Origin: Duganella rivi
GTDB lineage: Bacteria > Pseudomonadota > Gammaproteobacteria > Burkholderiales > Burkholderiaceae_D
Assembly: GCF_009857435.1 (NCBI RefSeq)
Contig: NZ_WWCK01000002.1
Location: 434,001-498,000 of the forward strand
DNA: 64,000 nucleotides
Direction of reading: 5' to 3'
Made by a program: the position numbers and the translations under genes. Positions 17,301-28,509 of this stretch are shown piece after piece. Position 1 is the stretch's first letter; the number at the start of each line of letters is the position of its first letter. The notes under the pieces were generated by a model, which saw only the letters and a list, made by a program, of their open reading frames with translations, was not told the DNA's origin and did no database searches.

Positions 17301-17414
17301 GTCAGCCAGATGCTCACGCTGTACACCACGCCGGTGATCTACCTCGGCTTCGACAGTCTGGCGCGCCGCTTGCGCGGCAAGCCGGTGGCGCAACCTGAAG
17401 GCGGTGCGCTGTGA
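14304..17414 (+). CDS. mdtB: MdtB-type RND multidrug efflux permease
   Basis: The 1036-residue inner-membrane proton-driven pump begins SAPFIQRPVATSLLMLAI, as in MdtB, and has the usual 12 helices with two large periplasmic loops. Helix 4 carries the proton-relay Asp pair in GFVVDDAIVMIENI, and the helix-10 Lys lies in GIVKKNAIMMIDFA. It forms the heteromeric pump with MdtC (in E. coli two MdtB and one MdtC), exporting bile salts and drugs such as novobiocin. It overlaps both neighbours by four bases, so the whole operon is translationally coupled. Length matches E. coli MdtB (1040). Confidence 0.94.
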   Translation: MSPSAPFIQRPVATSLLMLAIVLAGIVGFKFLPLSALPQVDFPTIQVQTLYPGGSPEVMAQTVTAPLERQFGAMAGLSRMSSTSAAGVSIITLQFALGQSLDVAEQEVQAAINAGNSLLPTDLPAPPVYAKVNPADAPVLTLAITSDTMPLTEVQNIVNTRLALKISQVSGVGLVTLSGGQRPAVRIQADTNALASYGLGLDTLRTAITAANANGAKGSFDGPTRAYSINANDQLVTAKDYKELILTYKNGAPVRLTDVAQVVDSAENVELGAWSGTSAGTRQAIILNVQRQPGANVIATVDGIKARLPELQAALPGAMHVEVLSDRTTGIRASVEHVEMELVLAVVLVVLVIFAFLHSLRATVIASLSVPISLIGTCGVMYLLGYSLNNLSLMALTIATGFVVDDAIVMIENIARYIEEGETPMAAALKGAKQIGFTIISLTVSLIAVLIPLLFMGDVVGRLFREFAISLAITILISAVVSLTLVPMMSARWLKNHADEKPTRFAQRFQQFFDWVIHHYDTSLTWVIKHSGLTLLVALGTLVLTAVLYIVIPKGLFPTQDTGQLQARLETGKAVSYAKMADLQQQAAKVILEDPDVNNLSSVVGVDAANNTMLHTGSMLINLKHKRTSNQQETMDRLRARVAEIPGLTLYLQPTQDLTIDAETGPTQFRVSIEGADNATVNEWATKLAAQMRTKQQVRNVVSDVGASANAAYVSVDRDTASRLSVTAAAIDDALYSAFGQRIVSTIFTETNQYRVILEARRNDITTPADLGNLQLKTGSGKATPLSAVATVTERPAPLQITHVAQYPATTLGFDTAPGVSLGTAVDSIREAAAEIKMPASVTMTFLGAAGAYQNSLSNQLWLILAAVICVYIVLGVLYESYIHPLTILSTLPSAGVGALLALLVTGQGLGVIGIIGIILLIGIVKKNAIMMIDFAIEAERDEGKPPREAIHQAALLRFRPILMTTLAALFAAVPLMLGFGEGAELRRPLGLAIFGGLIVSQMLTLYTTPVIYLGFDSLARRLRGKPVAQPEGGAL

Positions 17415-20400
17415 ACCTGTCGTCTCCATTCGTCAAGCGCCCGATTGCCACCGTCTTGCTGACGGTTGGCGTGGCGCTGGCCGGCATCGGCGCGTTCTTC
17501 GTGCTGCCGGTGGCGCCGCTGCCGCAGGTGGACTTCCCGATTATTTCGGTGAACGCCACGCTGCCGGGCGCCAGTCCGGCCACCATGGCGACCAGCGTTT
17601 CGACGCCACTCGAGCGTCACCTCGGCACCATCGCCGGCGTGAACGAAATGACCTCGCAGTCGAGCACCAGCAGCTCCAACGTCATCTTGCAGTTCGACTT
17701 GAACCGCAACGTGGATTCGGTGGCGCGCGAAGTGCAGGCGGCGATCAACGCCAGCCGGGTTGACCTGCCGGCCACGCTGCGCAGCAATCCGACCTACCGC
17801 AAGGCCAATACCTCGGGCGCGCCGGCTATTATTCTGGCGCTGACTTCCAAGACCCGTACGCCGGGCCAGATTTACGACTCGGTCTCCAACATCGTGCTGC
17901 AACGCCTGTCGCAAGTGACTGGCGTGGGCGACGTGGAGTTGGGCGGCAGTTCGCTGCCTGCGGTGCGTGTGGAGTTGAATCCGTATGCGCTGAATAAGCA
18001 AGGCCTGTCAATGGAGGACGTGCGCGCCGCCATCCAGGCCACCAACGCCAATCGCCCGCGCGGCGCGCTCCAGGGCGAAGGCCGTCGCTTGCAGATTTAT
18101 TCGGAATCGGCCAACGCCGTCGGCGGCCGCAGCGCGGCTGACTATCGCAATCTGATCGTCGGCTTCCGCAACGGCACGCCGATCCGCCTGCAAGATGTGG
18201 CGCAAGTGGTCGACGGCGTGGAGGATCAGAATAACCTCGGCCTGTTCAACGGCGAACCCGCAATCATTGTGCTGCTGCGCTCCCAAGCTGGCGCCAATGT
18301 GATTGAAACGGTGGACAGCGTGCGCGCGCAATTGCCGCTGTTGCAGGCGCAGTTGCCGCCCGACGTAACGATTCAAGTCGCCAGCGACAGCACCAACTCG
18401 ATCCGCTCGTCGCTGCACGAAATCGAGGTCACGCTGATTATCTCCATCCTGCTGGTGGTGCTGGTAGTGAGCGTCTTCCTGCGCAACGTGCGCGCCACCA
18501 TTGTGCCGACCGTGGCGACCATCGTCTCGCTGCTCGGTACTTTTGGCGTGATGTATTTGCTGGGCTTCAGTCTGAATAACCTGTCGCTGATGGCGCTGAC
18601 CGTGGCGACCGGCTTCGTGGTCGATGACGCCATCGTGGTGCTGGAAAATACCACACGCCACATTGAGGCCGGCATGGATCGCTTCAAAGCGGCTTTGCTG
18701 GGCGCGCGCGAAGTGGGCTTCACCGTGCTGTCGATCAGCCTTTCGCTGATCGCCGTGTTCATTCCGCTGCTGTTCATGGGCGGCCAGTTCGGCGCGCTGT
18801 TTAAGGAGTTTGCGATTACGCTGTCGGCGGCGGTGATGATTTCGCTGGTGATCTCGCTGACCACCACGCCGATGATGTGCGCATGGCTGCTGTCGGCGGA
18901 TGCGCATCAAGCCAAGCCGCCGGGCCGCATCGCTCGCTTCTTCGAGCGCGGTTTCGACTTGATCCTCAAGGGCTATGAGCATGCGCTGGACTGGGCGCTG
19001 CACAGCGTGTGGCTGGTGATGTTGAGCCTTGTTTTTGTGATCGGCTTGAACTTCTACCTGTTCGCAGCGATTCCGAAAGGCGGCTTCCCGCAGCAGGATA
19101 CGGGCCAGATCAGCGGCGGCATCCGCGCTGACCAAAGCATCTCGTTCCAGGCGATGCAGGGCAAGCTACGCCAACTGGTTAACATCATCAAGGACGATCC
19201 TGATGTGGCGACGGTGGTGGGCTTTACCGGCGGCCGCCGCGCCGGCGGCGGCTTTATGTTCATCAATTTGAAGCCCGCCAGCGAGCGCAAGGTAGCAGGG
19301 CAGGCGGTGATTGCGCGCCTGCGGCCCAAGCTCGCCAAGGTGACGGGTGTGAGCTTGTTCCTTAGCCCCGTGCAGGATTTGCGCTCGGGCGGCCGTTCGG
19401 CCAACGCCAACTTCCAGTACACGCTGAAGTCCGATAATCAGGCCGACTTGAAGAAATGGGCCACGCGCCTCGCGGAAGCGATGAAGGGCCAAAAGTCGCT
19501 GATTGACGTCGACTCGGATCAAGCCGATAACGGCGTTGAGACCTTTGTCACCATCGATAAGCAGAGTGCTTCGCGGCTCGGCGTGTCGACCAAGGATATC
19601 GACAATGCGCTGTACAACAGCTTCGGCCAGCGGCAAGTGGCGACCATCTACAGTGAGCTGAATCAGTACCACGTCATCATGGAAGTGCCGCGCTGGTTCG
19701 CCAAGAGCCCGGAGGCGCTGAACGATGTCTACGTGCCGGCCAAAGGCTTGCCGTCGCCGACAGCCGCCAATCCGACCGGCGCGCCAACGACCAGCAGCGG
19801 TACGGCGTCCAACGTTGCCGCACCGGCGGTGAAGGACGCATCATCCGGCTCCGCGCTGAGCACCACGGCCACCACCATGGTGCCGTTGTCGACGCTGGCA
19901 TCGTTTGCTGAAAGCTCGGCCGCCACGTCGATCAACCACCAGGACGGCGAGATCGCGACCACCATCGCCTTCAACTTGGCCGAAGGCGCCAGCTTGTCCG
20001 ACGCCGCCGCGCAGATCGCGCAAGCGGAAGCGGAAATCGCCATGCCGAATAATGTGCGCGGCAGCTTTGCCGGTTCGGCCAAGCAGGCGCAGGACAGCAA
20101 CAAGTCCTTGCCGCTGCTGATCCTCGCGGCCATCGTGGTGATCTACATCGTGCTGGGTATCCTGTACGAAAGCCTGGTACACCCGGTGACGGTGCTGACG
20201 ACTTTACCGTCCGCCGGCGTGGGCGCGGTACTGGCGCTGCTGATCTTCAAGATGGAATTCTCGACGATTGCGCTGATCGGCATCTTCCTGCTGATCGGTA
20301 TCGTGAAAAAGAACGCCATTCTGATTATCGACTTTGCGCTGGAGGCCGAGCGTTCGCGCGGGCTGTCGCCGCTGGACGCCGTGCGTGAAGCCTGCCTGCT

Positions 20401-20638
20401 GCGCTTCCGTCCTATCCTGATGACCACCGTGGCCGCCGCCTTGGGCGCGCTGCCGCTGGCGATTGGTTTCGGCGAAGGCTCGGAACTGCGCCAGCCGCTG
20501 GGCGTCGCCATCATCGGCGGCTTGATCGCCAGCCAGTGCTTAACGCTGCTGACGACTCCCGTGGTCTACATCCTGATGGACAAGCTGCGCCGCCGCAGCG
20601 CATCCGAACAACAACTGAGCCGCATGATTACACCATGA
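17411..20638 (+). CDS. mdtC: MdtC-type RND multidrug efflux permease with an extra loop
   Basis: This second RND subunit of 1075 residues starts at GTG 17411, overlapping mdtB by GTGA. The opening SPFVKRPIATVLLTVGVALAG and the VAPLPQVDFPIISV segment match MdtC. Helix 4 has GFVVDDAIVVLENT and helix 10 has GIVKKNAILIIDFA. It is about 50 residues longer than E. coli MdtC, and the excess is a low-complexity Ser/Thr/Ala/Pro stretch at about residues 778-825, in the second periplasmic loop just before MVPLSTLASF. The insertion is in frame and the flanking sequence is intact, so the protein should be functional. Confidence 0.94.
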   Translation: MNLSSPFVKRPIATVLLTVGVALAGIGAFFVLPVAPLPQVDFPIISVNATLPGASPATMATSVSTPLERHLGTIAGVNEMTSQSSTSSSNVILQFDLNRNVDSVAREVQAAINASRVDLPATLRSNPTYRKANTSGAPAIILALTSKTRTPGQIYDSVSNIVLQRLSQVTGVGDVELGGSSLPAVRVELNPYALNKQGLSMEDVRAAIQATNANRPRGALQGEGRRLQIYSESANAVGGRSAADYRNLIVGFRNGTPIRLQDVAQVVDGVEDQNNLGLFNGEPAIIVLLRSQAGANVIETVDSVRAQLPLLQAQLPPDVTIQVASDSTNSIRSSLHEIEVTLIISILLVVLVVSVFLRNVRATIVPTVATIVSLLGTFGVMYLLGFSLNNLSLMALTVATGFVVDDAIVVLENTTRHIEAGMDRFKAALLGAREVGFTVLSISLSLIAVFIPLLFMGGQFGALFKEFAITLSAAVMISLVISLTTTPMMCAWLLSADAHQAKPPGRIARFFERGFDLILKGYEHALDWALHSVWLVMLSLVFVIGLNFYLFAAIPKGGFPQQDTGQISGGIRADQSISFQAMQGKLRQLVNIIKDDPDVATVVGFTGGRRAGGGFMFINLKPASERKVAGQAVIARLRPKLAKVTGVSLFLSPVQDLRSGGRSANANFQYTLKSDNQADLKKWATRLAEAMKGQKSLIDVDSDQADNGVETFVTIDKQSASRLGVSTKDIDNALYNSFGQRQVATIYSELNQYHVIMEVPRWFAKSPEALNDVYVPAKGLPSPTAANPTGAPTTSSGTASNVAAPAVKDASSGSALSTTATTMVPLSTLASFAESSAATSINHQDGEIATTIAFNLAEGASLSDAAAQIAQAEAEIAMPNNVRGSFAGSAKQAQDSNKSLPLLILAAIVVIYIVLGILYESLVHPVTVLTTLPSAGVGAVLALLIFKMEFSTIALIGIFLLIGIVKKNAILIIDFALEAERSRGLSPLDAVREACLLRFRPILMTTVAAALGALPLAIGFGEGSELRQPLGVAIIGGLIASQCLTLLTTPVVYILMDKLRRRSASEQQLSRMITP

Positions 20639-22068
20639 GCAAATACGCATCTACTCCCCGTTACCCATTGATCGCGCTGGCCGTGGCGTCGGCGCTGTTA
20701 AGCGCTTGCTCGGTCACGCCAACTTACAAAACGCCGGACACGCCGCAGCCATCGGCCTACAAAGAGACGCCGACTGACGCTGATAAAGCCGCTGCCGGCT
20801 GGACTGCCGCCGCACCAGCAGACACGCTGGAACGCGGCCCCTGGTGGCAGCTGTTCGGCGATCCTATCCTGAACCAGATGGCCGACACCATCGAAGTCAA
20901 TAACCAGAACGTGGCCGCCGCCGTGGCGTCGTACGCGCAGGCGAGGGCGATTGTGGCCGAGCAGCGCGCCACGCTGTTCCCAACAGTAGACTTGAATGGC
21001 AGCGCCACCCGCACCGGCGGCGGCGGCGACACCAAGACCGCCAACCAATACCGCGCCAACATCGGCGCCAGCTGGGAGCCGGACGTGTGGGGCAAACTGC
21101 GCGCCGGTGTCGGCAACGCCAACGCCAGCCTGCAAGCCAGCGCCGCCGATCTTGCCGCTGCGCGCTTGTCGGCGCAAGGCGAACTGGCGACCAACTACTT
21201 TTCGCTGCGCCAGACCGACGCCGAGAAAGCGCTGCTGGACGCCACGGTGGAAGGCTACGCGCGCGTGCTGCAAATTACGCAGAACCGCTTCGACGCCGGC
21301 ATCGCCGCCAAGTCGGACTTGCTACAAGCGCAAACCCAGTTGGCCAGCGCCCGTATCGACCAGATCACGCTGGTGCGCCAGCGCGCCAATTACGAACACG
21401 CGATCGCCGTCTTGCTGGGCAAGGCTGCAGGGGACTTCACGCTGGCCCCGGCCGAGTGGAAGATCGTGGTGCCGGACGTGCCGGCCGGCGTACCATCGAC
21501 GCTGCTGCAACGGCGTCCAGACATCGCTGCCGCCGAGCGCCGCGTGGCCGCCGCCAATCAGCAAATCGGCATTGCCCGCAGCGCTTACTTCCCAAGCCTG
21601 AATCTGACCGGCTCCTACGGCTACGGCGCTGCGTCCACCGGCGGCTTGTTCAACGCCTCTAATAACCTGTGGTCCCTGGGCTTGTCGGCGGCGCAGACCT
21701 TGTTTGACGCCGGCGCCACCAAAGCCCGTGTCAGCGGCGCCGAGGCGGCGCGCGATCAAGCCATCGCCAGCTATCGCCAAACCGTGCTGACCGCGTTTGC
21801 CGACGTCGAGAACCAGCTGACCGCGACCCGCACGCTGGCGCAGCAGCAGGATTTGCGCAAGACCGCATCGGAAGCTGCCGACCAGGTCGAGGTACAGATG
21901 CTGAACCGCTACCGTGCCGGGCAAGTCAGCTACAGCGATGTGGTGACTGCGCAAACCACCGCGCTGAGCGCGCGCCGCGCCTTGGTGCAGGCGCAAGCCG
22001 ACCGCCAAACCACGGCCATTGCCTTAATCCAGTCGCTGGGCGGCGGCTGGCATGCAGCGCAGGAGTAG
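20635..22068 (+). CDS. Outer-membrane efflux lipoprotein, OprM/NodT family
   Basis: The 477-residue protein completes the tripartite pump as the outer-membrane TolC-like channel. It has a lipoprotein signal with lipobox LLSAC (Cys near residue 23), then two repeated outer-membrane efflux domains (about residues 75-260 and 280-465), with the landmarks TNYFSLRQTDAEKALLD, NRFDAGIAAKSDLLQAQTQL and the conserved LLQRRPDIAAAERR between repeats. It starts at ATG 20635, overlapping the mdtC stop by ATGA. Enterobacterial mdtABC lacks its own channel gene, so the operon here is self-sufficient. Confidence 0.93.
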   Translation: MSKYASTPRYPLIALAVASALLSACSVTPTYKTPDTPQPSAYKETPTDADKAAAGWTAAAPADTLERGPWWQLFGDPILNQMADTIEVNNQNVAAAVASYAQARAIVAEQRATLFPTVDLNGSATRTGGGGDTKTANQYRANIGASWEPDVWGKLRAGVGNANASLQASAADLAAARLSAQGELATNYFSLRQTDAEKALLDATVEGYARVLQITQNRFDAGIAAKSDLLQAQTQLASARIDQITLVRQRANYEHAIAVLLGKAAGDFTLAPAEWKIVVPDVPAGVPSTLLQRRPDIAAAERRVAAANQQIGIARSAYFPSLNLTGSYGYGAASTGGLFNASNNLWSLGLSAAQTLFDAGATKARVSGAEAARDQAIASYRQTVLTAFADVENQLTATRTLAQQQDLRKTASEAADQVEVQMLNRYRAGQVSYSDVVTAQTTALSARRALVQAQADRQTTAIALIQSLGGGWHAAQE

Positions 22069-22073
22069 CCTGT

Positions 22074-22079
22074 TATAAT
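22074..22079 (+). promoter_or_regulatory. Possible -10 element upstream of the CheB-CheR gene
   Basis: A perfect TATAAT lies five bases after the stop codon of the efflux lipoprotein and 33 bases before ATG 22113. No good -35 is seen at the expected distance (the sequence there is CATGCA, within the preceding gene), so the promoter, if real, is weak or activator-dependent. No obvious ribosome binding site precedes ATG 22113. Confidence 0.4.
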
Positions 22080-22112
22080 CATCTGGCAAGATGTACATAA
22101 AAACATGCCACG

Positions 22113-24668
22113 ATGACCAAGAAAAGCGCCCCTCCTGCCGCCTCTACGCTGATGCCCATCGTGGGCATCGGCGCGTCCGCGGGCGGGCTCGATCCGATCT
22201 GCGAGTTCCTGGTCACGGTGCCGCCGGAAAGCGGCTTCGCTTACGTGGTGGTGCAGCACCTTGATCCGCTGCACAAGTGCATGCTGCCGGAACTCCTCCA
22301 GCGCATGACCACCATGGTCGTGTGCGAGATCGAGGACGGCATGGCGGTAGAGCCTAACCGCGTCTACGTCATCCCGCCCAATCACGATCTCAGTATCGAG
22401 CACTATCACTTCGCATTGCATCCGGCCAGCGGCCGGCGCGGCCACCACCTGCCGATCGATACCTTCTTCAAATCGCTGGCGGTGCACAGCCGCGATATCG
22501 CAGTTGGCATCGTATTCTCGGGCATGGGCGCGGATGGATCGCTGGGTATGAAGGCGATTCGCGACAACGGCGGCTTGACGCTGGCGCAGTTGCCATCGTC
22601 GGCGCGCTTCGATCCGATGCCGTCCAACGCCATTGCCGCGCGCGCGGTGGACATGGTGGAGCTGCCAGACCAGATGGCGACCCGCATCGCCGAGTGGTGG
22701 AGCACGCAGGAATCCGGCCTGCCGGAACAAGCATTGATTCAGCGCGAGGGCTTGCAGCAGCTGTTCCAGCTGCTGCTCAAGCAAACCGGCGCCAACTTCT
22801 CCGACTATAAACTCAGCACGGTGCTGCGCCGTATCGACCGCCGAATGAAGCTGCGCCAATGCGGTTCGCTGGCCGACTACGTGAAGTTCATGCGCGCCAA
22901 TCCGGCCGAGGTGGAGCTGCTGTTCAAGGAGCTGCTGATCGGCGTGACCAACTTCTTCCGCGACCCCAAGGTGTGGGAATACCTGATGAACACCGCGCTG
23001 CCGCAGTTGATCGCCGAGCACCCGGACGGCGCGTCGTTCAAGGCATGGGTAGCGGCTTGCTCCACCGGCGAGGAGGCATACTCGCTGGCGATAGCCTTCA
23101 ACGAAGTGCTGGAACGCTTGCGGCCAACGGCACGCTACACGCTGCAAATTTTTGCCACCGACCTGGATGACGACGCGGTAGACCAGGCGCGCCAGGGCGT
23201 GTTTGGCGCTGACATCGAAGCGGACGTTGCGCCGGAGCTGTTGCAGCAGTACTTTATGCCATTCGAGAAGGGCGGCTACCGTGTCCGCAAGGACGTGCGC
23301 AACATGATTATCTTCGCGCGCCAGAACGTGATCTCCGATCCGCCGTTTACCAAGCTGGATATCCTGTGTTGCCGCAATCTGCTAATCTACTTCACCGCCA
23401 AATTGCAGGAGCAGTTGATCCCGCTGTTCCACTATGCCTTGCGCACCGGCGGCCTGCTCATGCTGGGCAGTGCCGACACGCCGGGCCATTTCAGCGAATT
23501 GTTCACGCTCATGCCGGGCGCAGGGCGCATCTACCGGCGGCTTGACGCGTCGATTCATCGTGTGGCTAACTATTTTCCAACGCGCGTCAGCAACGTGTCG
23601 GCTCCCACTGTTATTGAACCCATCAATCCATCCATGAACGGTAATCTCCAAAACCAGGTAGAGCAGCAACTGCTCAAGAAGCACGTGCCGGCTGCGGTAC
23701 TGCTGAACGCCCATGGCGATATTCTCTACATTCACGGCCGCACCGGCGCCTATCTTGAACCGGCGGCGGGCAAGGCCAATTGGAATATTCACGCCATGGC
23801 GCGCGACGGCTTGCGCCACGAGATGGCCGAGCTGCTCAAGCGCTCCACGCAGGAGTCCGGCATGATCACGGTGCGGGGCTTGATTCAGCGCGATGAAACC
23901 GGCAAGGGATCGCACGCGCTGGACTTGACGGCTGAAGCGATGCCGGAAACCGGCCCTTTGCCCGGTACTGTGCTGCTGACTTTCGCCAGCGCCCCGCTGC
24001 CGCCGAAGAAGCGCCGCACGCGCGCTACCAATCCGTATGTGCTGGAATTGGAGCAGCAGCTGGCGCAAGCGCGTCTGGAAATTCAAGCGGTGCGCGACGA
24101 GATGCAAGCCTCGCGCGAAGAACTCAAGTCGGCCAACGAGGAACTGCAATCGACCAACGAAGAGCTGCAGTCCACCAACGAGGAACTGACCACTTCCAAG
24201 GAAGAGATGCAGTCGCTGAACGAGGAGCTGTACACGGTTAACGCTGAGCTGCAATCGAAGGTGGATGACCTGTCGCTGGTCAACGGCGATATGAAGAACC
24301 TGCTCAACAGCACCGACGTGGCGACCATCTTCCTCGATAGCGAATTACGGATCCGCCGCTTCACTGACCAGACCACGCAAATCTACAAGCTGATACCGAG
24401 CGACGTCAATCGTCCTTTGAGCGACATCGTGAACGATTTGCTGTACTCTGACCTTGAGGAAGATGCGCAGCACGTTTTGCGCACGCTGGTGTTCTGCGAA
24501 AAGCAGATCGAAACCCGCAGCGGCGGCTGGTACACCATGCGCATCCGGCCTTACCGGACGGTGGATAATGTGATCGACGGCGTGGTGGTCACTTTCATCA
24601 ATATCAGCGAATTGAAATTGCTGGAAGCCCGCGTGCTGTCCTTGCCCAAGGAGTCTAATCGCAAATGA
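22113..24668 (+). CDS. CheB-CheR-PAS hybrid chemosensory protein
   Basis: This 851-residue protein fuses a CheB methylesterase domain (residues 15-195; catalytic Ser22 in GASAGG, His49 in VVQHLD, Asp141 in SGMGADG), a CheR methyltransferase domain (about 210-470; ITNFFRD-like VTNFFRD, SAM motif ACSTGEEAYSLA, NLLIYF), a long heptad coiled coil (about 650-740) built from repeated NEELQSTNEEL units, and a C-terminal PAS domain (about 740-845). There is no receiver domain before CheB. No chemoreceptor is in the window, so its methylation target is unknown; in such hybrids the enzymatic domains may serve signalling rather than taxis. It is coupled by ATGA to a histidine kinase. Confidence 0.92.
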   Translation: MTKKSAPPAASTLMPIVGIGASAGGLDPICEFLVTVPPESGFAYVVVQHLDPLHKCMLPELLQRMTTMVVCEIEDGMAVEPNRVYVIPPNHDLSIEHYHFALHPASGRRGHHLPIDTFFKSLAVHSRDIAVGIVFSGMGADGSLGMKAIRDNGGLTLAQLPSSARFDPMPSNAIAARAVDMVELPDQMATRIAEWWSTQESGLPEQALIQREGLQQLFQLLLKQTGANFSDYKLSTVLRRIDRRMKLRQCGSLADYVKFMRANPAEVELLFKELLIGVTNFFRDPKVWEYLMNTALPQLIAEHPDGASFKAWVAACSTGEEAYSLAIAFNEVLERLRPTARYTLQIFATDLDDDAVDQARQGVFGADIEADVAPELLQQYFMPFEKGGYRVRKDVRNMIIFARQNVISDPPFTKLDILCCRNLLIYFTAKLQEQLIPLFHYALRTGGLLMLGSADTPGHFSELFTLMPGAGRIYRRLDASIHRVANYFPTRVSNVSAPTVIEPINPSMNGNLQNQVEQQLLKKHVPAAVLLNAHGDILYIHGRTGAYLEPAAGKANWNIHAMARDGLRHEMAELLKRSTQESGMITVRGLIQRDETGKGSHALDLTAEAMPETGPLPGTVLLTFASAPLPPKKRRTRATNPYVLELEQQLAQARLEIQAVRDEMQASREELKSANEELQSTNEELQSTNEELTTSKEEMQSLNEELYTVNAELQSKVDDLSLVNGDMKNLLNSTDVATIFLDSELRIRRFTDQTTQIYKLIPSDVNRPLSDIVNDLLYSDLEEDAQHVLRTLVFCEKQIETRSGGWYTMRIRPYRTVDNVIDGVVVTFINISELKLLEARVLSLPKESNRK

Positions 24669-26341
24669 CCAAGCCCTCGCGCCCCGAGCTGGATCCCGGC
24701 CAGCTGCGCGAGATCGCAGAGAGGACGGCGGCATCACGCTCGGAGCAGCCGCCGGCCGATGCCGGCAGCGATCAACTTAAACATTGGCATGAGCTGCAAG
24801 TCAGCCAAATCGAACTCGATATGCAGCATCAGGCCTTGGCCGAGCTGCAAAGCGAGCGCGATGAAGCCGACATCATGCGCGGGCGCTACGCGGAACTGTA
24901 CGACCAGGCGCCGGCCGGCTATGTGTCGCTGAACGGGGACGGGGTGATTATTCGCGCCAATCTGGCGGCCGGCGAACTGCTGCAATGCGCGCGCGATGCC
25001 TTGATCGGCAAACGCCTCGAACAATTCCTCGCGCCGCAGGCGCAAGCCGGCTTGCGCCGCTTTCTCGCCAACTTGTTTGAAAGCGGCGCACGCGCCGTGA
25101 TGGAAGCGTCGCTGTTCGATCCGGCCGCGCCAGACGGCGCCTCGGCACAGCGGCGCGCGCGCATAGAGGCCAACCTCGATGGAGAGGCGCATAAATGCCG
25201 CATGATCCTGACCGATCTGAGTACGGCCGACGTGCGCGACGCCGCGCGCTTGCGCGCCATGTGGGTACTGGACAATATCAACGAGGGTGTATTGGTGTGC
25301 GATGTGGAGCAAAACATCGTCTCGGTCAATCACGCCTTCACTGCAATCACCGGCTACGCGGTGGAGGAAGCGCTGGGCCGTAATCCGCGCTTCCTCGGCC
25401 GCCAGAGCGCACATCCGCCGGGCTACCATGCGGCCGCCATGCAGCAGCTGCGCACCGAAGGGCGCTGGCAGGGCGACGTGTTTAACCGCCGCCGCGACGG
25501 CACGCCTTATGTCGCGCATATGTCGCTGACGGTCATCCGCGACGATGGCGGTGCGATCAGCTATTTCATCGGCGTGTTCTCGGACGTGACGGCGCAGCGC
25601 GAGGCCGATGCCGCACTGCGGCGCTGGTCGGAAGAGCTGGATGCGCGCGTGGCCGAACGTACCGCTGAGCTGTATGAGTCGCGCGAGCAGTTGCGCAAGC
25701 TGGCGGTGCACCTTGAGGTGGTCAAGGAGGAGGAGCGCAAGCGCATCGCGCGCGACGTGCATGATGAACTGGGCCAGAATCTGCTGGCGCTGCGCATTGA
25801 TATGTCGATACTGAGCGCGCGCACCAGCGCGCGCAATGGGCTGCTGCACCGGCGCGTCGGCGCCGCGCTGGAAAATGTCGATGCCACGATCCGCAGCGTG
25901 CGCGGCATCATGAACGAGTTGCGGCCGCCGGTGCTGGACTTGGGCTTGCAGGCGGCGCTGGAATGGCAGGCCGCAGAATTCCGCAAACGCAGCGGCCTTG
26001 TTTGTGCATTGGCGCTGCCGGGCGAGGAGGCGCTGAGCGGCGTCACGCCGGATATGGCGACCGTGTTGTTCCGCGCCGTGCAGGAAGCGCTGAGCAATGT
26101 GCGCCGCCATGCGGCCGCCACCCGGGTCGAGATCGTGCTGGCGGTGGATGGCGGGCGCTTGGCCCTGAGCGTGGCCGATAACGGTGTCGGCATGGCATCA
26201 TCGCGTGATGAGCGGGGCGGCGGCGACGATTCATTTGGCTTGATCGGCATGCGCCAGCGCGTCGCGGCGCAGGGCGGCCGCCTGGATGTCGCCAGCCCGG
26301 CAAGCGGCGGCTGTAGGCTGACACTGAGCTTCGATTTATAA
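24665..26341 (+). CDS. PAS-domain histidine kinase of the NarL-partner (HisKA_3) class
   Basis: The 558-residue cytoplasmic kinase has an N-terminal helical segment, a first PAS-like domain (about residues 75-180), a second PAS with PAC (about 195-320; FTAITGYAVEEALGRNPRFL), a coiled coil, a HisKA_3 dimerisation domain with the phospho-acceptor His in RDVHDELGQNL (near 366), and a HATPase_c domain with DNGVGM and GLIGMRQRV. HisKA_3 kinases normally signal to LuxR-type regulators, but none is adjacent. It overlaps the CheB-CheR gene by ATGA, so the two proteins are probably one signalling unit. PAS ligands cannot be told from sequence. Confidence 0.9.
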   Translation: MTKPSRPELDPGQLREIAERTAASRSEQPPADAGSDQLKHWHELQVSQIELDMQHQALAELQSERDEADIMRGRYAELYDQAPAGYVSLNGDGVIIRANLAAGELLQCARDALIGKRLEQFLAPQAQAGLRRFLANLFESGARAVMEASLFDPAAPDGASAQRRARIEANLDGEAHKCRMILTDLSTADVRDAARLRAMWVLDNINEGVLVCDVEQNIVSVNHAFTAITGYAVEEALGRNPRFLGRQSAHPPGYHAAAMQQLRTEGRWQGDVFNRRRDGTPYVAHMSLTVIRDDGGAISYFIGVFSDVTAQREADAALRRWSEELDARVAERTAELYESREQLRKLAVHLEVVKEEERKRIARDVHDELGQNLLALRIDMSILSARTSARNGLLHRRVGAALENVDATIRSVRGIMNELRPPVLDLGLQAALEWQAAEFRKRSGLVCALALPGEEALSGVTPDMATVLFRAVQEALSNVRRHAAATRVEIVLAVDGGRLALSVADNGVGMASSRDERGGGDDSFGLIGMRQRVAAQGGRLDVASPASGGCRLTLSFDL

Positions 26342-26373
26342 TACCGGCGCCGTAATTCACTCAGGGGCCTATC

Positions 26374-28505
<2,132 letters not shown>

Positions 28506-28509
<4 letters not shown>

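Noticed and set aside
14898-17429. An 843-residue open frame antisense to mdtB
   Set aside because: It is rich in His, Gln and Arg as expected for the mirror of high-G+C coding sequence, lacks any motif, and lies over a strongly conserved pump gene.
24100-24250. Repeated AACGAGGAACTG-like units resembling a DNA tandem repeat
   Set aside because: They are in-frame codons of the NEELQSTNEEL coiled coil and vary at third positions, so the repeat is at protein level.
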